From Planctomycetota bacterium (GTDB taxonomy: Bacteria; Planctomycetota; PUPC01; JACPCR01): 16,106 nt of DNA. The DNA lies in assembly GCA_030740295.1 (NCBI GenBank), contig JASLXP010001154.1:1-16106 (forward strand), written 5' to 3'. A model generated the notes under the pieces. That model saw only the letters and a list, made by a program, of their open reading frames with translations. It was not told where the DNA came from and did no database searches. Made by a program: the position numbers and the translations under genes. Below, in pieces: positions 1 through 6,659 of the stretch. How positions within the stretch are numbered: the first letter of the stretch is position 1; each line of letters starts with the position of its first letter.

Positions 1-295
1 GAGCCGCGTAGACGCCGGTCGCAATGTCCAGGTCCGATTCAATCCAATCAAGGAACTCCGGCGGAAGGTCTATTTCCCTGGCCTTCAGACTCGCCCGGGC
101 CTGTTCACTGGCATAGTCCAAAAACGCCTCACGAAGCAACGGAGTGAAGGTACCTTTCTCGGCTTTAAAAACGTGCAGCAGGCGGTTTTTCGCGGAGTCA
201 GTTTTCTTAACATTTGCCGGCGTTTCTGCGGCGTGGGCAGGTGTTAAGAGTAAGAAAGTCAGGAGCGCTATTGAGATTGAAGAGCTGGAAGTCAT
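1..295 (-). CDS. Exported protein of unknown function, N-terminal part (cut by window edge)
   Basis: This leftward reading frame starts at an ATG at 293-295 and stays open to base 1, so only the first 98 residues are visible and the C-terminus lies outside. It opens with a clear Sec-type signal peptide: a serine-rich start, a hydrophobic core (IALLTFLLL), and a probable signal peptidase site after A-H-A at about residue 22. The mature part begins with a Lys-rich linker and then a helical-looking segment (LLREAFLDYASEQARASL) followed by an acidic stretch rich in Glu, Asp and Trp. I do not recognise a family and assign no function. An in-frame TAG lies about 70 nt upstream, so the start cannot be far away; no convincing ribosome binding site precedes the ATG. 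It is the last gene of the leftward string, 90 bp after the sulfatase remnant. Confidence 0.72.
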   Translation of the reverse strand, partial: MTSSSSISIALLTFLLLTPAHAAETPANVKKTDSAKNRLLHVFKAEKGTFTPLLREAFLDYASEQARASLKAREIDLPPEFLDWIESDLDIATGVYAA

Positions 296-385
296 GTTGG
301 ATATCCGGGCGACCGAGTTGCCCGAGGGGTCGATTACGTGGCTTCGTCGACAAGTCGCCCACTATAAACAGAGAACCTGGTGGCG

Positions 386-712
386 CTAATTCTTCACCAG
401 TCTGCCCCGCTCCGGCATGATGGACGGGTCTTTCCTGTTGTAGAAATCGGCTTTGGGCTCCGGAATGTTGAACACATGCCTTTGCCGGGATGGTAGCTGC
501 GATGGACGGCCTGCAGCAGGTAGTGAGGAGGCATCCGCTACCAGCGCCCGGGGGCTTCTGCCGGGGATCCATGCAGACCTGCGGCGCGTAGTATCCTTTT
601 CTATATCCCCGCCAAAGCGCCGGGGATCCGAATAGCCCATGTCGTCCAATAGCGCCATCATGATGTTGGGACGCTTGCCCGCCAGTGGCCCCGTTGCGTT
701 GCCTGTCGTCAT
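386..712 (-). pseudogene. Sulfatase remnant (N-terminal stub, frame disrupted)
   Basis: From the ATG at 712 the frame encodes K-R-P-N-I-M-M-A-L-L-D-D-M-G-Y-S-D, the hallmark start of type I sulfatases (first beta strand plus the metal-binding Asp pair), followed by R-R-F-G-G-D-I. After about residue 37 (near position 600) the resemblance stops: there is no C-x-P/A-S-R formylglycine motif and no other sulfatase block in the remaining ~70 residues, and the frame ends after 108 residues against the usual 450-550. There is no signal peptide. It starts 14 nt after the stop of the upstream glycosidase, behind an AGAGAG site, so it was once a normal operon member. What sits between about 386 and 600 is either scrambled sulfatase or foreign sequence; the last ~28 residues look protein-like but I cannot place them. 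It cannot make an active sulfatase. Confidence 0.75.
560..629. repeat. 11-bp direct repeat inside the sulfatase remnant
   Basis: GCCGGGGATCC occurs at 560-570 and again at 619-629, bracketing the point (about 600) where sulfatase similarity is lost on the minus strand. Short direct repeats of this kind can mediate deletion or slippage, but this pair may be chance in GC-rich DNA. Confidence 0.4.
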
Positions 713-719
713 CTTTGTT

Positions 720-725
720 CTCTCT
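720..725 (-). promoter_or_regulatory. Ribosome binding site of the sulfatase remnant
   Basis: AGAGAG lies 7 nt before the ATG at 712 and decides between that start and a GTG at 730 that overlaps the upstream stop codon. The leader ...GAACAAAGATG is nearly the same as that of the GH39-like gene (GAAACAAAGATG at about 4769). Confidence 0.5.
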
Positions 726-726
726 T

Positions 727-2787
727 TCACTTCTCGCTGAGCACATAAATAGGATCCAGGCTCAGAGGTACTTTCAACATTCCATCGGCAGGTTTCACTG
801 TTGAGCTGCCGCCGACGAGATTAATGATTTCGACCGGCTGATCGTGATTCAGGATCAGGTTGCTTCCGGCTTTCGTATCCCAGAGGACGCGGATGAGCTT
901 CCCCCGTTTCTCGAAGCGGAACCCGCGTTGGGTCGCGGACAAACCCTCGACCGGGCCTGTGAACTTTGCACGCTCGAGCAGGCGGGTCATCGTCGCGTAG
1001 GCCGCGTAGGCAGGGCGAGGGGTGTGGTCGTGCCGGAGAATAGCCATGCCCGGATCGCCTTTGGGCGTGTAGTCCCAGAGCATGTGCCAGGTCAGCAGAC
1101 GGATGCCTTCAGACCAGGCGTACATGTAAGCACGAACCATGAACTGCGCCTGTTGCCGCTCGGTGACGACGGGGGTGCGATAGCCCATTTCAGTGATGTA
1201 AATGTCACGGTCGCCAATGCCGTGCTTCCGCATGATGCTTTTGAGCTTCTGAAGATTCGCGGCGAAATCGATGTCCGGGTTGCCGCCGTAAGTGTGGACA
1301 ACGACCTCATCGATCCACTTGGCCCCGCCGAGCTCGAAGTACTTTTCGATGAAATTCCAGACGAAACTGTACGGGCAAGGGCCGAGCACGACCGCGTCCG
1401 GCTGCACTTTCTTGATCGCTTTGTAGGTCACCTCGTGCAGCTTGACGACGCTCTCTATGGGCCCCATCCAGTAAGCGTAAGGCACGGGCTCGTTCCAGAC
1501 CTCGTAATGCGTGAATCCACCGGCCTTCGCCCCCGTAATGACCCACTGCAGAAACCTGTCGTAGTCGTCCCAGCTTTTGGGGCTCCACTTCTGCCAGTCT
1601 GCCCGTTCGGGCTTGCTCGAAAGCCACTTGGGCATCTGGGAGAAATAGAATGTGTAATTGACGCGGGGATTGGCTTTGGGCTGGTAGACTCCCGGCGGAT
1701 TGTTGCGGAACTGGTACTTGCCATCCACGAGCTTCACATCTCCGCCGCGGCAGTAGGTGCGCGTCCACTTTGCGCCGATGCTCCATGGCCCGCCTCCAAC
1801 CCAGATGCCGAAAATGGAATTGGGATTGGCTTTCTGGTCTTCTTCCGATTGGGGCACGATAGCGGCGAACGATTTCTTTTCGCGGTAGAGGAGTTTGCCG
1901 TTTACGCTCAGGGTGCCGAAGACATCAATGTAATTCGGGCCTTCGTTCTTGAACTTGATGTAACGGTTGGGCAGTTTGTCCTTGCCTTCCTCCCCGGTAA
2001 ACGTCAGCGATTTCTCAAGCCTTGTTTCGCCCTGGAAATCCACGCCCTTGAGACTCACCGTCGCCTTTTGCCCGGCAGGTAACCGATTGACGCGAACGAC
2101 AAGTTGATAGTCCTTGCTGTCCCGGCGAATGAAGCCGTCCCTTGTGCAGAACATCGAGAGCACGGGGCCCTCATAGGCCGGCAGCGCGTTGTAGAGTCCG
2201 AAACCATCGAGAGAGAAGACCACGCGTTTTTCCACGCTGCCGCGGGCTTCCATGCGAATCTGCCTGATCTTTGAAATGTCGAGTTTCTTGTCCTTGTCCC
2301 GCGGCCCTTCCCAGCTCCAGGAAAAGCTCTTCAAAGGCAGCAGTATCGTCTGCCATTTGCCGGCCTTGCGTGGTTCAGGGCTGACTCTCTTCCAGTAGTT
2401 CGCTCCGCTCTCTTCGATCAGACTGACAGTAAAGCCGGGCGAGCTTTCATCCTGCGCCTGGTACCAAAGCATCAACCCATCAAACGCCGACCAGTCGGCC
2501 GGTGGCGTGAAGTTCCACAGCAGATTCAGCGAGTTCCGCCCTTTCTTTTCACCAGTCGCGTCCAACTCCACCAGCAGACTCTTCTGCCCATCCTTTGAGT
2601 AACCTGTCCGTGGAGTGAGCTTCCACTTCAGCTTGCCACGAGTCCAGGTCTTATGGATCGGCTTCACGGCCTCGAAGGAATCGAGCATCTTCTCCGCCTT
2701 CTGTTCGGGAAGAATCGGCCCGGCGTCCAGGGCGGAGACGAGGAACGGTAAGACAAACGGGATGATGTTGCTGAAGTTTCTTTTCAT
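727..2787 (-). CDS. Secreted clan GH-A-like glycoside hydrolase with N-terminal carbohydrate-binding-like domain
   Basis: A 686-residue exported enzyme that probably hydrolyses a glycan by the retaining mechanism. With the ATG at 2787 it has a signal peptide (MKRNFSNIIPFVLPFLVSAL, residues 1-20). Residues ~35-200 look like a CBM11/CIA30-type jelly roll (LDSFEA opening, WQTILLPLKSF, VVFSLDGFGLY). A beta-rich linker domain covers ~205-315. The TIM barrel spans ~325-610 with Y-E-V-W-N-E-P (Glu433, expected acid/base) and I-Y-I-T-E-M-G-Y (Glu533, expected nucleophile). A short beta domain ends the protein. The spacing and motifs fit clan GH-A, nearest in feel to GH39 or GH5; exact family and substrate are not readable. 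The frame is open up to an ATG at 2967 that overlaps the previous stop (ATGA), but the 60 extra residues look non-coding and would bury the signal peptide, so 2787 is preferred. No clear Shine-Dalgarno site precedes it. The sulfatase remnant follows 14 nt downstream. Confidence 0.85.
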   Translation of the reverse strand: MKRNFSNIIPFVLPFLVSALDAGPILPEQKAEKMLDSFEAVKPIHKTWTRGKLKWKLTPRTGYSKDGQKSLLVELDATGEKKGRNSLNLLWNFTPPADWSAFDGLMLWYQAQDESSPGFTVSLIEESGANYWKRVSPEPRKAGKWQTILLPLKSFSWSWEGPRDKDKKLDISKIRQIRMEARGSVEKRVVFSLDGFGLYNALPAYEGPVLSMFCTRDGFIRRDSKDYQLVVRVNRLPAGQKATVSLKGVDFQGETRLEKSLTFTGEEGKDKLPNRYIKFKNEGPNYIDVFGTLSVNGKLLYREKKSFAAIVPQSEEDQKANPNSIFGIWVGGGPWSIGAKWTRTYCRGGDVKLVDGKYQFRNNPPGVYQPKANPRVNYTFYFSQMPKWLSSKPERADWQKWSPKSWDDYDRFLQWVITGAKAGGFTHYEVWNEPVPYAYWMGPIESVVKLHEVTYKAIKKVQPDAVVLGPCPYSFVWNFIEKYFELGGAKWIDEVVVHTYGGNPDIDFAANLQKLKSIMRKHGIGDRDIYITEMGYRTPVVTERQQAQFMVRAYMYAWSEGIRLLTWHMLWDYTPKGDPGMAILRHDHTPRPAYAAYATMTRLLERAKFTGPVEGLSATQRGFRFEKRGKLIRVLWDTKAGSNLILNHDQPVEIINLVGGSSTVKPADGMLKVPLSLDPIYVLSEK

Positions 2788-2856
2788 ACGGAAGAATAAC
2801 CGAAAACGGCCTGCGGTCAGGGGACAAACGGGATGATGTTGCTGAAGTCTTTTCAT
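2752..2856. repeat. Imperfect direct repeat duplicating the start region of the glycosidase
   Basis: A 36-nt unit at 2752-2787 and a 34-nt unit at 2823-2856 are identical over 26 bases (beginning gacaaacgggatgatgttgc) and both end in ...ttttcat, the complement of an ATG. They differ only by a 2-nt indel. The first unit encodes the start of the real signal peptide (MKRNFSNIIPF). The second encodes the same DNA in a shifted frame (MKRLQQHHPV), yet its ATG is in frame with the gene, 23 codons upstream. This looks like a local duplication of the gene start. Confidence 0.9.
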
Positions 2857-2963
2857 GGTTGAGCACGAAGGCCAAACGCGCGGCAAGCTCGGAGTGTCAA
2901 ACCGTCGTGCGGTCATAACCGAACCTCCCACACAATATACTTTTTCATTCTTCATTGGGTTGG

Positions 2964-4769
2964 TCATTTTCCGCGGTCGAGGACGAGGACCAGCACCGCC
3001 GGCGGCGCCATGCGGAAGGTGATGCGCCGGTTGCCGCTCCCAGAGCTGATTCTGCCCTCGAAGGGCTTCAGCGTGAGGGACTTCCTGACGATCGCCTCGT
3101 AGGTCGACCAGTTCGAGTCGGCGTATTCCCAGGCTGGGCGTCCGCCCATGGCCTTGACTGAGCTGAGCAGGCCGGGCACGGCTGCGAACTCCGCACCGAG
3201 CAACCCCGCGGCGGCCAGATCCTGACGGATGCGGTAATGGACAGCTCCCGCCCGAGTGAGGGTGGTGTAGCGAACGCGCGGAGTGGTCGACGTCACCGGC
3301 AGCAGCTTTTTGGGCAGCGCCACGGTCACATCGACAGGCCCGGTTGCGAACCGGTCCTCGTGATACGCGGAGGTGATGATGAACGTGCGATCCTTCTGAA
3401 CGATGGCTGCGCTCTTCACGAAGAGCCGGCCGGTTCTTGCAAGCTTCTTCGGGCGTTCGAAGGTGGCGATGGCGCGCAGGTTGTCCGGCAGCGCGGCGGA
3501 GTCTTGTTCGACTGGCCGGATCTTCGGCTGCAGCAGGTGCGTCTCGCCGCCCACGGTGTACTCGAGGATCGAGAACAGCCAGCCTGTGCCGTTCAGGAGC
3601 TGGTGTTTGCTGCCCAGGTTGATCGGTTCGATGACGCCCCAGCTCCAGAGCCGGTCCAGGCCGCCCTCGCGCAGGGCCATCATCACGTGGAAGGTCCAGG
3701 CGGCTCCGCGCGCGCCTGGCTCGCCGCCACCAATTTTAAACTCGTTGCCCAGGATTCCGAACTCGTGGACTTCGCGGGATATGTCAGCCAGTTGCGGCCA
3801 CTTCTTGCCCAGCCCGTTCCAGAAATCGAGTTTCTGTTGCGCTTTGAACTGGGGATCGGTGGTGCGCAAGATGGCGCGCAGCAGAGAAGGCGACGTGTAG
3901 ACGGAAACCGATGCGAAGTCCAGCCGCGTGCCGACCTTGCCGGTGGCGTGATTCGGCTGGTCCAGGCAGTGCTCCACCAGGGCGTGAAAACTGATGTTGG
4001 GGCCGTCCGGGCTCCCTGCCAGGTTGAACGGCCCGAACTTGGCGCCCGGCAGCACGCGCTTGACCGCGTCTGCCCCGTGATCGTAGAGCTTGTGGAACTC
4101 CTCCTGTGTACCCGTGAACCGATCCGTTCCCTGACACTCCGTGCCCATGCGGAAACGCCACTGATTGACCGTATCGGACCCGTACAAACGCACCAACTGC
4201 CGACACAGTTGCTCAATGAAAGCGCCCCACTCGTGGAAGTCGGCCGGCGGGTCGGCATTGCCGTAGCTGCCTTTGCCCTCCTTGCTTTTGAAACACCACG
4301 GCGTGTTATCAAGCACGATGGTCAATCCGTAACCGGCCTTTACATACGGATCGAGACGCGGCCGCAGCAGATGCCACCGGTAGCGGATCTCTCCCTTGTC
4401 ATTGCGGTAAGCCAGGTCGTAGGCATCGACCGGGTGCCCCGCGACCAGTTCACCGTGTTTCCACTTCGTGTTCCAGCCCCCGAGGAGTCGCACAACCGTC
4501 ACATGGTCCACAAAGGGAATCTCGCGCGGGGCTGGTTTGCGGCGGTAGGGGAAGGACAGTATCGGATCACACAGGTAGTCTGGAACGCGCGTGAAGCCGA
4601 GCCCTCCCACAAGCCAGCGATCAAGCACCGGCCGATGTCGCCAGAATGCGGTCATAGTGCCGATGGGCTTTGGCGCCTCTTGGGCATTGGTGCCCGTCTG
4701 ACCGTGCGTGGGCGCGCAAGCCAAACACAGGCAGGCCGTCAGCATGAGTGCAGTATCACGTCCATTCAT
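2964..4769 (-). CDS. Secreted GH39-like glycoside hydrolase
   Basis: A 601-residue exported protein. The ATG at 4769 is preceded by AGGGAG with an 8-nt spacer and followed by a signal peptide (MNGRDTALMLTACLCLACAP, then T-H-G-Q). The catalytic barrel starts around residue 40. R-L-L-G-G-W-N (94-100), W-R-F-R-M-G-T-E-C-Q-G (204-214) and R-E-V-H-E-F-G (332-338) match, in order and spacing, the strand-4 acid/base and strand-7 nucleophile regions of GH39-type clan GH-A enzymes, making Glu211 and Glu336 the candidate catalytic pair. The usual Asn before the acid/base Glu is Thr here. A C-terminal beta-sandwich follows from about residue 410. GH39 contains beta-xylosidases and alpha-L-iduronidases; the substrate here is not decided. 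The frame is open upstream to 4871, but those 34 residues lack signal features. Its TGA overlaps an in-frame ATG of the next gene's frame (ATGA). It lies about 450 bp after the SGNH gene, the gap being filled by a decayed gene. Confidence 0.82.
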   Translation of the reverse strand: MNGRDTALMLTACLCLACAPTHGQTGTNAQEAPKPIGTMTAFWRHRPVLDRWLVGGLGFTRVPDYLCDPILSFPYRRKPAPREIPFVDHVTVVRLLGGWNTKWKHGELVAGHPVDAYDLAYRNDKGEIRYRWHLLRPRLDPYVKAGYGLTIVLDNTPWCFKSKEGKGSYGNADPPADFHEWGAFIEQLCRQLVRLYGSDTVNQWRFRMGTECQGTDRFTGTQEEFHKLYDHGADAVKRVLPGAKFGPFNLAGSPDGPNISFHALVEHCLDQPNHATGKVGTRLDFASVSVYTSPSLLRAILRTTDPQFKAQQKLDFWNGLGKKWPQLADISREVHEFGILGNEFKIGGGEPGARGAAWTFHVMMALREGGLDRLWSWGVIEPINLGSKHQLLNGTGWLFSILEYTVGGETHLLQPKIRPVEQDSAALPDNLRAIATFERPKKLARTGRLFVKSAAIVQKDRTFIITSAYHEDRFATGPVDVTVALPKKLLPVTSTTPRVRYTTLTRAGAVHYRIRQDLAAAGLLGAEFAAVPGLLSSVKAMGGRPAWEYADSNWSTYEAIVRKSLTLKPFEGRISSGSGNRRITFRMAPPAVLVLVLDRGK

Positions 4770-4777
4770 CTTTGTTT

Positions 4778-4783
4778 CTCCCT
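4778..4783 (-). promoter_or_regulatory. Ribosome binding site of the GH39-like gene
   Basis: AGGGAG on the minus strand lies 8 nt before the ATG at 4769. It fixes the start at the residue that opens the signal peptide rather than at the longer reading frame beginning at 4871. Confidence 0.65.
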
Positions 4784-4889
4784 GTCCAAGACAACGGCAT
4801 CCACTTCCGGCGGAGGCAGTTCTCTCTCGATTTGGATCTGTAGTACCATGTTCTGCTGTCGGTACGACCAAGGCCAGTCAACAAGGTGC

Positions 4890-5224
4890 GCGTCGTCTAC
4901 TTCTTCCAGACATCACTTTTGGGGATGGCTCACGAGTAGGGACATTCTCGTCCAGAACCAGCTTTTTGCCGAGGTATTCGGAGAAGAGTTCCCTCCAGGC
5001 CGGAGTCGTTTTCACTTTCAGGCATCGACGCGTTATCAGGAGCGATCTTGGCGCTGCAGTACCAGATCTCCACTTCACAGCTTTCGCTAAGCAGACTGAG
5101 GAGGCCGCGGTCGCCCGCCAGGTAGGCTACACAAATCAATTTGCCTTCTCAGATACCTTCCAACGCTGGATAGGCAGCAGGCCGTCCGCTTATCGCAAGA
5201 CGCGGTCATAATCCACTTTCGTCA
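4890..5224 (-). pseudogene. Decayed operon gene of unknown identity
   Basis: This fills the long gap between the SGNH hydrolase and the GH39-like gene. An ATG at 5223-5225 overlaps the SGNH stop in an ATGA junction, typical of a translationally coupled next gene, but it reads only 11 residues (MTKVDYDRVLR) to a TAA. Downstream, protein-like segments appear in different frames: one with YLAGDRGLLSLLSESCEVEI-W-Y-C-S-A-K (about 5130-5040), then, after a frame change, W-R-E-L-F-S-E-Y-L-G-K-K-L-V-L-D-E-N-V (about 5005-4950). Reading them as one protein needs at least two frame shifts and passing stop codons. I do not recognise the family. The alternative is non-coding spacer whose frames look protein-like by chance; the overlapping start and the segment quality favour a dead gene. 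Confidence 0.4.
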
Positions 5225-6544
5225 TCGTGGCTCTGGGAAAAGCGCGATGAGGCTGTCGGCGAAAATTCTGTGGCCGTGGACGTTTGGATGGTTGATGTTG
5301 TTCTCCATGAGCGTGAGGTAAGGGATACCTTGTCGCCAGAGCCGACCGTAACGCTGCGAGCCCTCGGCAACCGCAACCTGGTTTTTCTGTGCAAAACGGC
5401 GTACGGCCTTTACATATGTGCGCGGGTCTTCGTCGATGTTTCGCTGGCTTTTCAAACCCATCCAGCTCGGGCGTATGTAGTGCGGAGTGAGAATAATCCA
5501 CTCCGCACCGACCTTCTGGAAGTCGTCGAAGAGCTTCCCGTATCGCTCGTTTACTGCTGCTTCCGACAGGCCACCATCATTCACAAATTCCGAGACAATC
5601 AGATCGGGCTTCCTGTCCAGCACTTTTTCCTGGTAGTTGTGCTCGCTGCCCGGCGGCTCTTTGAGGTAGCTGCCCGTGTTGCGGCCGCCCCAAGCCTCCG
5701 TGACCAATTCGATCTTCGCCTTCGAATAGCGCTCACTCAGTTGTCCGACAAACATTGTCTGGTAGCGCTTGAAGGTCGTCACACTGTCGCCCCAGGCGAG
5801 GATCTTCAGGTGGTCGCCAGACTGAAGTTTTTTCAGGGTCCTGGGCAGCAATGTTTCTGCAATTGAGGGGCTGGTCGTCAATTCAGGATACGCCGTTTCC
5901 AGAATGGGGTAGAGGTTGTCTTTGGCCAAGGCTGCGATGCGTCCCGATATGAAGACGTTTGCCAGACGAGTCTCGCCGGGAGCCAGCGGCGGAGGCTCGG
6001 GAGTGACGACGTGTGGCGTTCCTGGTTTGAGAGCGATGCGTCCGTCGGCGGTGAGAACGGCGGAATCGATGCGCTGCTTCGCGTACCGGTAGTCGATGTA
6101 CACCGGCTGATCGGGGGCGATCTTTCCATCAGGTAATCGGCCGACCGTACCCGCGGCAAGATCGGCTTCGTAGTCGATGCCTTTCTGGAAGGTTGTGGCC
6201 CTGGGCTCAGGTCCGGTCCGAATGACCACGCTCTCTGGATCAAGCGCGCCGTCCACTGTGCATTCGGCCGCGATGACGCCTCTGAGCCGGACGCCCCTCC
6301 TCCACCCCGCACGGGTACCGGCGTTGTAAACTGGAAGCCGGTTATGTTTTTCATGGTCGATCTTGACAATGTCTGGGCGGGAGATTTTCAGTTCGGCCTC
6401 AACCGCGGCCGGACCGGGGATTCTCACCAATACAGTCCAGTCTCCTCTGAGACGGATTTCCGCTGGCGCTGCGCAGAGGGACGAAGCTCCACAAATCGCT
6501 GCGGTGACGAACATTGATTTCCCATTCATGGCTTTCTCTTTCAT
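5222..6544 (-). CDS. Secreted SGNH/GDSL-family hydrolase (esterase-like)
   Basis: A 440-residue exported hydrolase, probably an esterase that removes acyl groups from glycans. The ATG at 6544 has AAAGGA 7 nt upstream; a second ATG at 6529 (five codons in) is also possible. The signal peptide runs over the first ~25 residues (core MFVTAAICGASSLCA). Residues ~27-200 form a beta-rich N-terminal domain without a clear match. The SGNH part follows: I-L-A-W-G-D-S-V-T (block I, nucleophile Ser254), E-A-W-G-G-R-N (block II, Gly and Asn289), S-E-F-V-N-D (block III, Asn322) and I-N-H-P-N-V-H-G-H (block V, His419). The position three before His419 is Asn rather than Asp, so the triad acid is not obvious. 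The expected order of all four blocks makes the fold assignment firm; the substrate is unknown. It is the first gene of the leftward string and diverges from the giant GH2-like gene. Confidence 0.88.
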   Translation of the reverse strand: MKEKAMNGKSMFVTAAICGASSLCAAPAEIRLRGDWTVLVRIPGPAAVEAELKISRPDIVKIDHEKHNRLPVYNAGTRAGWRRGVRLRGVIAAECTVDGALDPESVVIRTGPEPRATTFQKGIDYEADLAAGTVGRLPDGKIAPDQPVYIDYRYAKQRIDSAVLTADGRIALKPGTPHVVTPEPPPLAPGETRLANVFISGRIAALAKDNLYPILETAYPELTTSPSIAETLLPRTLKKLQSGDHLKILAWGDSVTTFKRYQTMFVGQLSERYSKAKIELVTEAWGGRNTGSYLKEPPGSEHNYQEKVLDRKPDLIVSEFVNDGGLSEAAVNERYGKLFDDFQKVGAEWIILTPHYIRPSWMGLKSQRNIDEDPRTYVKAVRRFAQKNQVAVAEGSQRYGRLWRQGIPYLTLMENNINHPNVHGHRIFADSLIALFPEPR

Positions 6545-6659
6545 TGCGCGATCCTTTTGTAATATCCTGACGGTCCAGAGCTTAATGCGTCGAGGCTGAC
6601 TTTAGAAACCGATGCCATCATCTATCGCCGTACTCGGGGACCTCCCACCAAACCCAAAC
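6545..6659. promoter_or_regulatory. Divergent intergenic region
   Basis: This 115-bp spacer lies between the SGNH hydrolase (leftward) and the giant GH2-like gene (rightward), so it should hold promoters for both gene strings. I see no convincing -35/-10 pair, inverted repeat or known operator in it. An AT-rich patch around 6556-6566 lies just upstream of the leftward ribosome binding site. Confidence 0.4.
6552..6557 (-). promoter_or_regulatory. Ribosome binding site of the SGNH hydrolase
   Basis: AAAGGA on the minus strand lies 7 nt before the ATG at 6544 and supports that start over the internal ATG at 6529. Confidence 0.65.

Noticed and set aside
207..746. 179-codon minus-strand frame overlapping the sulfatase remnant.
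   Set aside because: It reads the remnant out of frame and ends antisensically to nothing useful; it crosses the start of the left-edge exported gene and shows no protein-like pattern of its own.
844..2082. 412-codon open frame on the plus strand, opposite the clan GH-A glycosidase.
   Set aside because: It is fully antisense to a gene with clear catalytic motifs and has no signal peptide or recognisable motif; long antisense frames are expected in GC-rich DNA.
2788..2967. Possible 60-residue N-terminal extension of the clan GH-A glycosidase, from the ATG overlapping the previous stop.
   Set aside because: The extension contains the duplicated start region in a shifted frame and would place the signal peptide internally. 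The ATGA overlap is noted, but start 2787 fits better.
3237..5090. 617-codon open frame on the plus strand, opposite the GH39-like gene.
   Set aside because: It has an Arg/Val/Gln-rich composition with no motifs and lies antisense to a gene with a good ribosome binding site, signal peptide and GH39-like motifs. It also runs through the decayed region, so it is a by-product of codon bias.
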